Program-made: the position numbers and the translations under genes
Notes under the pieces: generated by a model
What the model saw: only the letters and a program-made list of their open reading frames with translations
What the model was told of the DNA's origin: nothing
Databases searched by the model: none
Shown: in pieces, positions 45,017-55,645 of the stretch
Layout of the letters: each line of letters begins with the position of its first letter
Position numbering within the stretch: position 1 is the stretch's first letter
Source: Poronia punctata
Taxonomy: Eukaryota > Ascomycota > Sordariomycetes > Xylariales > Xylariaceae
Direction: 5' to 3'
Assembly: GCA_022579005.1 (NCBI GenBank)
Contig: MU401457.1
Span: forward strand, 62,001 to 126,000
Length of the DNA: 64,000 nt

Positions 45017-47155
45017 TGCTACACCAGTGTGAAATCTGTGGTAACAGAATAATGGATAGGTTTGTTAAAAGTTTGCCGTTGTGCTGGTTGGTTCTCAGAT
45101 TATAGGTACTTGCGTACTCTTAAATGATGGTAAACGGCGAGAAAGTGGCACTGCGTCAAAACAGAAAAACCGTACGGCGAGTGAAGTATTTTGATCTATC
45201 CAGGATATATGAGGATACCTATGAGTGATAGTGTATAAGTATACTTTGGCCCACCCGTCGGAAACGTAGTCCGGATCCGCAAGAGTTTTGCGGTGCACTT
45301 TCTCCCCCAGTCACAGCGATTCTTTTAACCGCCCGGGTGCTCATGCCTATTTTACCTCCCATTGTGAGAGGGAAAGCACGGCCACAAACACCGGAGCAGA
45401 TTCTCCTGTCTCCATTATTTTACTTAACGTAGGAATAAGCTTAATTAGTATCAGATCATAGATCGAGTCTAAGCGGCAAGGAGGTGAAAACACGTAGATA
45501 TGCGCCGTCATTGGAGCCGGTAGTGGGATTTCTTGCATGGAATTGCTGGAGCTAGCTACGTCGTGTTCTCCACCGCTGCCGTCGCCCGTCAGGAACACAA
45601 ATTTAATCGCGTCAACAAAGACGCTGGCAACTGGAGTGGCATGATGGTGAAAATGATGCTTGGATTTAACTATGCAGTGGAGATAAAGTTGCAGCGAGCG
45701 TTGATCCTTTTATTGTAACTGCCTATGTTGCGTTCTAACTGGTTGTTCGTTTCTGCCCCACGAGTATCCGAAATGCACAGCTACATGGAAGTCTTGCCAC
45801 CTACGTGTAACGCTGGACGAAAGGAAACCGGCAATACCTCTGGTCTATTTGCTATACCTTAGCACCTTAGGTATTCATACCCCAGTGCATAGCGCGCAAG
45901 GTGGTATGGTAGTCACGAGAGTTAAGGTAGCTGCTGGAATGAGGCTCCTTTTCGGAGACACATCCGGCGAAGCCACCCGTGCCACCCTTTCTCGGACTAA
46001 ACCCTACGCCGAGTAAAATTTTGACACGGTCTGTTGCAAGGGGCTGGCTTTGCACTGCACTGCAAGGCACTTACACGTACATATTGAGTGCCCAAAAAGA
46101 CTTTATTTAACCTGACTGGATTCGGCAGGAGGAGAAACCCAAATGAGTAACTGATCACCAACCTGCTATCGTCAATTCCGAGTTGGGACTTTTTCCTCCT
46201 GAACCTGGAAATGCCGTACTTTCCTCCCTCTCCTCTTTTGCCACTGAGCATAGAATGAGTAAGCAGGGTTGCAACGGCGGTGGGCAGGCACGGGCACGCA
46301 GGTCTATACCTACTCGAATACGAGTTGTCCTTTTATCCTTTTCGTCCTGTGGAAAACCGTATGGTAGACCCAAAGGTCTAGGCTAAGGCACTTACGGTAC
46401 CATTGTCACCCCCCGTACCGTGGTACTTAAAATCTTGATAGCAGGTATTGACGTGGCTGACCTGGCCCAATCTTGACTAGCTCTAACATTGGGTTGGTAC
46501 AGGTAGTCACTTGAAACCTTCACAGCAAGTCATATTCCTTTGTAAACCCGCCTACTACTCGATGTTTCGGTCTATCAAAGTGTAGTCTACTGGTTTGATC
46601 CAATCCGATGGTACTGGCATAGACCTGGTTTAGGGTCAGGGACTCAGGGCAAGGTGGATTAATATGATGTACATGTTGATTTACCGACCGATGACGTCAA
46701 CAGTACTGGCCCCCACAACGACCGCTACTTGGAGATAATAGCGGGCATATGCTGTGCAGTGTTCACAGGTATGTACGAGTACGACATCGACGACGTTCAC
46801 GTATGTTCAAAGGTGATCTCGAATATCTAGTCGTACTTGTAGGCGTAATCGAACGTGCTCGATGCGTATGTGTAGTGAAATTTGTTTTCGCGGTCTCTAT
46901 TCTGCGAGCGAGCGGGTAAAGCCGACATCGAGCTTGGCACTCGGTGAGTCGGTGCTTTATGTCCAATGATATACCGTAAATATAAAAAGAGGATTGATTT
47001 CCTTCCCGTCATTCTCTGATCACGACTTGGCGCGGTTTGGTACGAGTAGGTATTACATGCAGTCCGTTTGAATACTTACATAATGTGGCCCCGATCTGCC
47101 GTTCCCGCAGGTTAGCCGCCCCCCCTTAGTCTCCCCGTTTACCTAATTATCGTAC
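45017..47155. other. gene-poor intergenic region, 2.1 kb
   Basis: Promoter side of the aquaglyceroporin and 3' side of the NmrA-like gene. No frame has family resemblance and no RNA gene was seen. Confidence 0.45.
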
Positions 47156-48293
47156 TTATTTCAGACTGGCGAAAGCCGGATTCTTCCTGATATACTCCTC
47201 CCAGGTCGTCAAGGGCTCCTTGACGAACTTGAGCGACTCTTCTAGGGACTCGTTGCCGTAATATCCGTAGTCTTGCAAGAGAAGCAGGTTCTCGTACATC
47301 TCGTCGACGGCAAAGTCGGGCATTCCGGTGCCCTTCATGAAGGCGTAGAAGTCGTCTTTGGACGTCTGGTAGTAGCTCGCCGTTTTACCGGCTTCGGGGA
47401 AGACCTTCTTGAAGGCGTCGACGACGCCCTGCGCGGTCAAGATCTCGGTCGAGCCGAGTAATCGCTTGCCCAAGAGCGCCTCTTTGTTCTGCACGATTGC
47501 CTTGACGTACTTGCCCGTGTCGTCAGTGTCGTATAGTGGGATGGGTGAGGAGGCGTCGACAGCTAGGCTGAAGACCCAGCTTTCGCCGCGCTTCGACAGC
47601 ATGCCACCGGTGATGTTCGACATGTAGAAACCAGGCAAAAAGAATGTGGCCGGGATGCCGAGAGACCGGACATATTCCTCTACATGTGCTTTGCTATCGA
47701 AGTGATAGACACGAGCAAGCTTGCCATTTGACACTGAGGGGTTGTGGTTAACTGATGTTGTTCATCATGTCTCAAACTCGGTCCTGTGGTTTCAGACTCA
47801 CGTTTGTTGATATCTAGAAGGGAACTCCAGATGAAATGTTTTACTCCAGTTTCCTATACCCTTATTAACGAAGTGAAATGTGTGAGTGAAGTTAGTGAGC
47901 CAAACCTTGGCAGCATCAGCAAGGTTGCGTCCCTGTTGCTCCTCCAACTTCATGTCAAGCTTCTCCCAGTAGTTGGTTACTCCGAAAACGGTATCGGAAC
48001 CGGTAAATGCCTTGATAAGGGATGCCTTGTCGTTGAGATCGGCCTACGAGAGCATCACGTCAGTCACCTGTTATGGGTACGTTCCACTCTCGAGAGCTAG
48101 ATAGCAATCTTACTGCTACGACTTCAGCGCCCTCGGCGGCCAACTTCTTGGCTGATTCCTTCTGAATATCTCGAGTAACGGCCCGGACATCCCAGTCTAC
48201 AGTTAACGTAGTGTCTTGAAGAAATTGTTGCACGATGGCGCCGCCTTGTTTGCCGGTAGCGCCAATGACTGTGATGATCTTCTTTCCAGACAT
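47156..48293 (-). CDS. NmrA-like Rossmann-fold protein
   Basis: Four exons on the minus strand: 48293-48114, 48043-47906, 47853-47802 and 47733-47156; 315 residues. Joins read AEVVAADLNDKASLIKAF, DAAKETGVKHFIWSS and DINKLSNGKLARVYHF. The N-terminus MSGKKIITVIGATGKQGGAI carries the GxxGxxG dinucleotide loop of atypical short-chain dehydrogenases. SDTVFGVTNYWEKL and KHFIWSSLLD follow the NmrA pattern, and FLPGFYMSNITGGML is the usual substrate-pocket strand. NmrA-like proteins sense NAD(P) redox state and repress GATA factors in nitrogen metabolism; many paralogues have other or unknown roles, so the specific function is open. Donors of the four-exon model include one weak site (GTTTGG), but only this join keeps frame. 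Confidence 0.87.
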
Positions 48294-48942
48294 TTTTCGT
48301 TATGCCTTTGTCGGTTTGGAATGAATTAGAGCGTAACCGGGATGCTTTGGTTGAATTGAGAAAGCTAAGTGTGGTGATAATGACGATGATGATGATGATG
48401 GTGAGGGGTCGAGAACAATGACTACTGTGTGACGATATTGGTAGCAGTTATATACATACACAAACCATCCTTGTTTATTCGCCCATTCACCTCACCAAGC
48501 ACCTCTCGGACCCGAAGCCTACCCGAAATTGCCATAATCTCACATGGGATGTCCTCCTGCATGGCGTTGGAACGCCACAGAGACCGATAAGCGAAGAATC
48601 CCATTACCAGCAACAGTAGATTACCGCAGCATGACCCCTAAAGTGGTAACAAGTCCAATAAGGCTTGTTAGGCAAACAAGACTTGTCAGGCAAATAAGAC
48701 TTGTTAGAGGTAGGCCTACCTTGAAGCCATTTCCAGCATTCTTATTAGTTAGATTTACTAGATTTCTACGTTCTAATTAGCCCATTTATTTTATTTCTAA
48801 CCTGCACATACTTGCTATACCTACTTATACCTACCTACATATATATACCTACTTACTTACATAGCTACATATAGTTAGACCTAACCTAGTTCTAGGTACC
48901 TAACCTACCTTTCTAAATAGCTTTAAAAAAAATTATTTTAGA
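48294..48942. other. intergenic with short degenerate repeats
   Basis: Upstream of the NmrA-like gene. At 48657-48710 an 18-bp unit (type ACAAGACTTGTCAGGCAA) occurs about three times with variation, and 48785-48910 is rich in CCTAC/TACCTA words. Confidence 0.5.
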
Positions 48943-49413
48943 AGCCTAGTCCTAGTAGTCCTAGTAGTCCTAGTAGTTCTAGTAGTTCTAGTAGTTCTAG
49001 TAGTCCTAGTAGTCCTAGTAGTCCTAGTAGTCCGGGTAGAGTAGTCCGAGTAGTCCGGGTAGTTCTAGTAGTTCTAGTAGTTCTAGTAGTTCTAGTAGTC
49101 CTAGTAGTCCTAGTAGTCCGGGTAGAGTAGTCCGAGTAGTCCGGGTAGTCCGGGTAGTCCGGGTAGTCCTGGTAGTCCTGGTAGTCCTGGTAGTCCTGGT
49201 AGTCCTGGTAGTCCTGGTAGTTCTAGTAGTCCTAGTAGTCCTGGTAGTCCTGGTAGTTCTAGTAGTCCTAGTAGTCCGGGTAGAGTAGTCCGGGTAGTCC
49301 TGGTAGTCCTGGTAGTCCTAGTAGTCCTAGTAGTCCGGGTAGAGTAGTCCGGGTAGTCCTGGTAGTCCTGGTAGTCCTGGTAGTCCTGGTAGTCCTGGTC
49401 CTGGTCCTAGTCC
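48943..49413. repeat. 9-bp minisatellite, about 50 units
   Basis: Tandem array of a 9-bp unit in four main forms: AGTCCTAGT, AGTTCTAGT, AGTCCGGGT (or AGTCCGAGT) and AGTCCTGGT. The forms occur in runs rather than at random, and a 5-bp insertion (CCGGGT-AGAGT-AGTCCG) recurs four times in the same context near 49033, 49122, 49281 and 49342, so larger blocks have been duplicated. The array is in noncoding DNA between the NmrA-like and kinase genes. Confidence 0.95.
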
Positions 49414-49879
49414 CTAAAGGTCAATTAGCATTCAATCCGGCTAAAGAGCACTTACATAAATCCGCGTATGCTGCAAAGGCTAGAAAGTAACTTTGTAATG
49501 CTACGGTGCAAGTCCTGTCGATCCTGCCTGCAGGTTTAGTTACATTTAGGCTTTGTAATATTCGGTGGTCGCTTTTATCTGATTAATTATGAGATCCGGG
49601 GGAGGTAACGGACGGACTGGACGGCCGACGGACGAGTAAAAGTCTGGGGTATCTGGCACGCTTATTACGGAAGCGATTAGTCTAAGATTTGAAATCAAGG
49701 CATATCAAGTTAGACAGACCCACATGGATTCCTTGAAAAACAAGTAAAGTGTGGCAGAAAAGCCACAGCGAGCCTCAATGCTACTCCCTTCCTCTTCCGC
49801 GACACCAAATGCAAATGCCTGAGCCAAGAGTTCATTTTTCCAATACATTTTTCCAATACCGGGTAGCTCTATGATCTAT

Positions 49880-51458
49880 CTAATTCTCAAGGGTGGTGAT
49901 TTTCTTTAAGGCTTCTACTATCTGCTCTGGTTCAATTCGGGTTTCCGGCGACCTTGTAAGCATACGCCGTATGATATCGTGGAAGTCGTCACCGTCGTCT
50001 AACTTTTCTTTGACGATATCACCAACAACATCAAGCCACAGTCTCATTCTTTCCGTCGCCTCTGAATCCGGCTTGCCTACATCCTTAATGAGCCATGATT
50101 TTACTTGTTGGCCCGTGTCTGGCAAGGGGATGAAGCGCAACAAGTAAAGCATCACTACACCCAATGCCCAAACATCTTCGAATGCTCGAAGGCCTTTACC
50201 GTCTTGGCGACCCTGGTTATCCGAGGATAAGTACTCGGGTCCCACGTACCACGGGGTACCGCCGGTGTGGCCATCCGAATTGCTTGAGCTGCCAAGCCCA
50301 AAGTCGATGAGAACCGCCCCAGCTTCGCTCCTATACAGGATATTAGATGGCTTGATATCATGATGGACGATGTCGTGTTTCCTCAAGTATTCTAGTGCGC
50401 GGCCCATATCGCCTAGGACGCGAAGTGCGTCTCGGTTGTTGCCTTTGAAATAAAAAGAACGGTCGCGCCAGCCCCTGTGGCCAAGATCGAAAGCGTTGAC
50501 TGCCTTCAGATACAGCGCGCTCAAGCGAGCATCTGCCCCGAGAAGCGACACGATCACGTCCTAGCATTAGAATGTCAGTCCCATGTGCTTCTATTGGATG
50601 ATGGTGCCTTACCGATTGTAGTCTTCTATGGAAACGAACCTCATGTTCCCACGCTTTAGCTCGCGAAACAGGATCTTGTCCTTTAATGACCTTGACAGCC
50701 ACTACCTCATTCGGGTAAGCAGTGACTTTGGCTTTAAACACAGTAGAATATTCCGTGTCAAATCCAGCTTCCTGTAAGCGTTGGATTCTATATTCTTCTA
50801 CCTGTCTTCTGGTCACGCAAACTGTTTCCCCTGCCGTCACGTCGACAAGGCTATCAATTGCTCTTATTGGCAGGCGTGTGTCTGGTGTTTGTGTCCCGAG
50901 AGTTTCGTCCATTTCGGAAAGTTTCCTTTTCGGTTCGGTCCGCTGAGGTAGAGCAGTCATCTGGAGAACTGAAAGCGAATGTGACCTTGGATAGACCAGG
51001 AATTGGAAAAGGAGGCCGCACGGGCCAGCGCCTGAGTAAATCGCCCAGGCTCCTGGATCAACTTGAAAGTTGGTGAAAGGAGGCACAGTTACACCAGTGG
51101 CGACTTCTCCACATGCCTCGTCCGAGTCGCACAGCGTGAAGGCTGGCAACATGAGCCTGTGTCTTATAAAGACAGAACTCCCCTTTGAGTCATAGTATAT
51201 CTCACACCGAACTGGCTCGAGGATGGTGTAACTTGCTCTTTCCGTACACGGCATGATAGCAATGCATCTGATGGTTCCGTAGCTAGCATTGGGATATGAT
51301 CGGAGATGCAGGCTAACATGGTTCACGTAGCTGCCAGATTCGGATCTGAACTGGGAAGGATCCTGAGGCTGAATGAGGATTCGACATTCGAGATTATGCG
51401 ACTCCAAGTGAGAAATAGGAGTGCTCTGACACGCCGTTTCTGAAGGTTGGAAGTCCAT
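49880..51458 (-). CDS. divergent serine/threonine protein kinase
   Basis: Two exons on the minus strand: 51458-50613 and 50560-49880, with a 52-nt intron (GTAAGG...GCTAG); 508 residues from the first ATG (MDFQPSETACQSTPISHL). The frame is open a little further upstream, without an ATG and after a T-rich stretch ending in TAG, so an extra 5' exon is possible. The kinase domain covers about residues 225-505: VVAVKVIK with the ATP-anchoring Lys near 256, catalytic loop HHDIKPSNIL at about 348-357 (HHD instead of HRD), DFGLGSS at 368, GTPWYVGPEY near 384 (GPE in place of APE), and EDVWALGVVMLYLL. The catalytic Asp, Lys and DFG are present, so it should be active. The first 180 residues are unusual: they look beta-rich and match no domain I know. 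Confidence 0.82.
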
Positions 51459-52485
51459 TTCGCTGTGCTTCTGTTGGGCATTGTCTCTCAACACGACCCT
51501 CTAAAAAAAAAGCTGTTGATAGTGGGCTCTCTGGTAAACAAACTTGAGGGTTCTTTCGGAACAGACATCGTTGTTAAAGAGATCGAAGCATGCCTATGCA
51601 CCTCGACCGCTCTTACCTTCCACCTCTACGTTTTATATAAGGAACTCCCCCCGAAGGGAAGGAAACTGCATGCGATTTCATTCCAATGCTCTTGTATCAC
51701 AATCTATCCATCGGACGCTCTTACAGTCAAGCGCGCGCTCTCAGCCTCTTAAAAATTCGATTCTACCTGATCCAGAACTGTGTATATGTAGTCATATGTC
51801 GTTAGTACACAGACATCATATAGCGGAAAATATACGTTTCTAGGTAACGGCAACTATTCCCCTACTTTTGGCAAACGTCCCAAGGCTACTTAGCCGTATA
51901 CTTGCTGCAAATATTCCGCTCCTGACCTAATAAACAGCAAATATACCTACTTACATAAGCCGCTTATACTTTGGACGTTTAATTTGATTAAGCTGTTAAC
52001 TTAAAATTAAAGGCAGGTATGCCTCTTATTTTGCGCAGGAGCGGTAGGCAAAAAAGTAGGGGAATGGTTTGGGCTCAGGAAATAACGAGTGGTAAATAGT
52101 ATGCGGCAAGTACTCGTATAACTATACCGTTCCTGCAACCGGCATACCCCTTCTAAGATGTATGTGTTCGAAGGGATACCAGGGTCAGAATAGTAGTATA
52201 GCCTTCCAAGTCCCGTGTCGCACTGTCGCCTCGGACACTGTCGCTAAAAACCGAGTACGCACGTAAAAATGCATTGGGTCATTAGGTATGTCATCCCTTG
52301 GCCACCGTACCCCTCTCCTCTGATCCCACGGGGAAACAACAAAAACCAAAGATTCTGGCATTTTTGTTTGGCAGCCGTAACTCTTCTTCTCTCCACCAAA
52401 ACAAGACCACAGATATCAATTCCAAACGCTCTACCACTACAGAGAATCTCCGAACGCCAAGAGGATTGCCTCCAAGACAGCAACG
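51459..52485. other. divergent intergenic region kinase / hypothetical gene
   Basis: About 1 kb. A T-rich tract and splice-acceptor-like sequence lie just upstream of the kinase ATG. No further gene supported. Confidence 0.45.
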
Positions 52486-53253
52486 ATGCGAGCGCACCCT
52501 CCTTGCCCAGATTGGTTCACGGACAAGACCTTCTTTTGGCCATGTTGGAAGTTTAAAATGGAGATCGATGAAATATTCTCGACTCTCCATAACAAGTTCA
52601 ACACCTGGCCCGCCCCAATCCAAACCTGGCACGCCTTCCATGCCGATGTTTTGGACGTATCCAGCACTGCCAATACGAGAGAAGAGTTATTCGCTGGCCT
52701 GGAAAAGAGGACCAAGCAGCGGATGCAAGAAATGACGTCGGCCTGGGAGGGCCTTGGCTGCCATCTAGCCGGTGGTAAAACCGTATTAAATAACGAGCAA
52801 TGGGGCCTTGTCCTTCAGCTCACTCGAACGAAGGGCCTTGATGCGATGCTGGCATTTTTGCATTCCTTTCTCAGTCAGGAGGACAAGGAGGTACTGGGCC
52901 TGGTCAAGGCATATCTTCTTGCAAAGGACAAGAGAATCCAGGCAGCCTCAGAATTAAATCAACCGGAATCGTCACAGCGGAGCAGCGACAAGACATGCGA
53001 AGCGGAGGGCAAGCAAAGTAGGAGACCGAATGCTGCAACGAAAAAGTCTACATCACACGAAAAGAACGGCCACGGATCACTTCCAGATAGCAGAAATACT
53101 AGGAATTCGCCTGCTATACAAAAGCAACCCAGCAGCAAGGTAACCAAGAAACAGACAACCTCTCGACGCCCAGCAAGAGGCAGCGGGCCAAAAAAATCAG
53201 CACAACCTAATAGTAGATACAATCTACGTTCGCGCGTCCCTCGAGAAGCCTAA
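52486..53253 (+). CDS. hypothetical protein, basic C-terminal tail
   Basis: Uninterrupted 255-codon frame. The first ATG is at 52486; a second, in the better context AAAATGG, lies at 52558 and would give 231 residues starting MEIDEIFSTLHNKFNTWPAP. The first 150 residues look like a folded helical domain rich in Trp and Leu (TREELFAGLEKRTKQRMQEM, GLDAMLAFLHSFLSQEDKEV). The rest is basic and low complexity and ends YNLRSRVPREA, suggesting nuclear or nucleic-acid association. No family recognised. Codon use and frame length favour a real gene; it is transcribed away from the neighbouring kinase. Confidence 0.55.
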   Translation: MRAHPPCPDWFTDKTFFWPCWKFKMEIDEIFSTLHNKFNTWPAPIQTWHAFHADVLDVSSTANTREELFAGLEKRTKQRMQEMTSAWEGLGCHLAGGKTVLNNEQWGLVLQLTRTKGLDAMLAFLHSFLSQEDKEVLGLVKAYLLAKDKRIQAASELNQPESSQRSSDKTCEAEGKQSRRPNAATKKSTSHEKNGHGSLPDSRNTRNSPAIQKQPSSKVTKKQTTSRRPARGSGPKKSAQPNSRYNLRSRVPREA

Positions 53254-53489
53254 TGGGTTGGTCTGTGACAGAGTCAAGACATGGTTAGACCGTCTCGCTA
53301 TCCAGTTAGGGTAGCCCATACGCAAGCAAGTATTATCTGACGGCTAAGCCGAAGTCGAAGGTGGGCGAGGTAAAGATTGTGGCTGGCTTCAACAACCATC
53401 ACCACTTGTGTCTTCACCATGACAGAGTTTTATATTCCGACGTCGCCCTCCCCTCGGCAGCATTCATCAATGGCCCCTTATGAGGTGTA

Positions 53490-53862
53490 AGGGTGACGGC
53501 AAGGTACGGATACTTATGTATCAAGACTTATATTGAGCACAAGGTCCAGAGCAACTTGAGGTTGAGTGCTTTGGGCAAAGAGATTCCGGAACCTCCCCTC
53601 ATATCAGCTTGGTCCATGTCTTTCAACAGATATGAAGTGACTATCGCTATGTGGACGGATTCTTCATCTTTTGCACACACTTCGACACCAACCTCCCGGG
53701 GACCTCCCATTGGAACTAGAAGCGCTCACACCCCGCAAGAAGTACGACGCGCTCAAGGCCAAGGCTCCGGCCATGACGATTGAGATGCTGCTAATGCTAA
53801 AAATGGTGACGTGGTTGGTTGATGAGAGGATGAGGAAGGATCCTGTGGATGGCTCGGTTTGA
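53490..53862 (+). pseudogene. frameshifted gene fragment, family not recognised
   Basis: Two overlapping frames continue one another. The upstream frame contains SAWSMSFNRYEVTIAMWTDS and HTSTPTSRGPP; after a frame change near 53695 the sequence reads LPLELEALTPRKKYDALKAK and APAMTIEMLLMLKMVTWLVD to a stop at 53862. The downstream part has GC-rich third positions as in a real exon. No splice site pair explains the shift, so it is probably a relic or a small broken gene. Confidence 0.3.
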
Positions 53863-54420
53863 ATTGCTAAGTAGGTACATGGTGTGTTTTATGTAACCCA
53901 AGGCCTAGACCATCGTATGAATAAACCCAAGTTTTCGAATGACGACTAGGAAGTGGAAATGTATATAACCATCTGTCACATGATATTCACGGATATGAGG
54001 CCGAAAGACCAAATTGGACAGAGGTGGGAGTGGGCGGTATGTCACCCCACGCCCTTTTACCAGGCAGAAGGGCGGGGAAGACGACTATTTGCGGGTAAAA
54101 AAGGTAGTAGGTAAGGAAAGAGGGTTGCATTACATGCATGATGGTCCTTCCCCCAAGAAACCTTATGTAACGGGGACCTTTAGGCATCTGCTATAAAAAC
54201 AGCTGGTTGTCGTGCGATGATGTCAGTTAGTCGGGACTATATAAAACGCGACCACTTTACTTCTTGTAAGGATAGGATCAAAATAATAAGTTTTGTTTCC
54301 AAACAAAAGACGACATTGAGATTACACCTCCTTGCTAAATATCCGTCTTTAAGCGGAACGTACAAGTAAAGACCAAGTAAAGTAACAGAGAGGGAAAAAA
54401 AAAAGAAGGGATATTTCAAG
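53863..54420. other. intergenic, upstream of HAD gene
   Basis: About 0.56 kb with A-rich leader sequence before the ATG at 54421. No gene seen. Confidence 0.4.
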
Positions 54421-55314
54421 ATGTCGCCTTCATATCCCGACTTGACGGGCTTTAAGGCCTTGAGGTACGTTTCTCTTACTTTTTCTATTCAAATGTAACC
54501 CGCAAACAGCATTTTGATAATGAATATCACACCATATGCGCGCACATCTAACAAAAAAATCAAATCCCCCAGCTTCGACGTCTACGGAACCCTCATAGAC
54601 TGGGAAACGGGCATCCAAAACGCCCTCCGCCCCATAATCTCGCAACTTCCCCCATCCCACCCCCTCAACACCGAACCTCCCAAAGCCGCAATGCACCGCC
54701 TAGAAGAACTATCAAAAGGCCATCAGGAACGGACCCCCACTTTACCATACAACGAACTCCTCGTCATGTCCCTCTCCGATCTGGCGCGTGAGGTGGATAT
54801 CCCGCTACCGGATAGTATCAGCGAACCGTTCGGTAACGCGGTAGGGACATGGTCACCCTTTCCCGATACAGTGGAGGGGTTGCAGAGGTTGGGGAAACAT
54901 TACAAGTTGATTGTGTTGTCGAATGTGGATAATGCGAATATAGCCGCTACGGTGGAGAAGGGGCTTGCGCCGGCGAGGTTCGATGCCGTCTATACGGCGC
55001 AGGATATCGGGAGTTATAAGCCGGCACGGAGGAATTTCGAGTATTTGTTTGGGCATGCGAGGCGGGATTTGGATGTGGATTGGGAAAAGGGGGAATTGTT
55101 ACATGTGGCTAGGAGTTTGTATCATGATCATGTACCGGCGAAGGAGTGTGGGTTGAGAAGTGTTTGGATTGCGAGGGGGGGTGACAAGGGTGGGGATGGA
55201 GGGTTGGGAGGTGAGATGGAGAGGTTTAGGGATTCGACGGGTTTCGAGTGGAAGTTTGATACGATTGGCGAGTTTGCCGATGAGGTTGATAGACAGTTTT
55301 CGAGGAAGAAGTAG
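54421..55314 (+). CDS. HAD-superfamily haloacid dehalogenase type II
   Basis: Two exons: 54421-54464 and 54573-55314, with a 108-nt intron (GTACGT donor, CTAAC branch site, CCCAG acceptor); 261 residues. The join gives MSPSYPDLTGFKALSFDVYG, which restores motif I (SFDVYGTLIDWE) with the nucleophilic Asp near residue 17. Other HAD motifs are LIVLSNVDNANI (motif II Ser), DIGSYKPARRNF (motif III Lys) and LLHVARSLYHDHVPAKECGL (motif IV region). The size and the YHD...PAKECGLRSVWI signature match fungal 2-haloalkanoate dehalogenase-like proteins; the physiological substrate is unknown. Without the first exon the frame would begin inside the intron. Confidence 0.9.
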
Positions 55315-55445
55315 AAGTTGGGATTATCCAAGGGGGGGGGGGGGGGGGTTTTTTTTTTTTTTTTTTTATTTTGTGTTAAACAATTATGAAGTTTTTACCA
55401 AACCAGAAAACAAAGAAAATAAAAAAANNNNNNNNNNCTCCCCCC

Positions 55446-55500
<55 letters not shown>

Positions 55501-55645
55501 GGGCGCCGCCCCCCCCCCCCTGTTTTTGTTTATTTGTTTGGGGATACTCAAATATGCTGTATATGCCTACCCAGCTTACGACTAGCATGATACATACCAT
55601 TTTGCAAAAAAAAGAAAAAAAAGAAAGAAAGAAAGAACCCCCCTT
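55315..55645. other. convergent 3' region with homopolymers and a 10-base gap
   Basis: Holds a G run (55332-55348) followed by a T run (55349-55367), an N gap (55428-55437), a C run (55447-55498) and then AAAGAAAGAAAG (55620-55636). These look like difficult-to-assemble sequence; frames crossing the gap are artefacts. Confidence 0.9.
55428..55437. other. assembly gap (10 N)
   Basis: Ten unknown bases flanked by homopolymers. True gap size is unknown. Confidence 0.99.

Noticed and set aside
48943..49413. Collagen-like Ser-Pro-Gly protein, or a CRISPR array
   Set aside because: The 5-bp insertions break every frame, no start codon is present, and the units are contiguous 9-mers without spacers.
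55160..55585. Frames running across the N gap with poly-Pro or poly-Gly
   Set aside because: Artefacts of homopolymers and of the gap.
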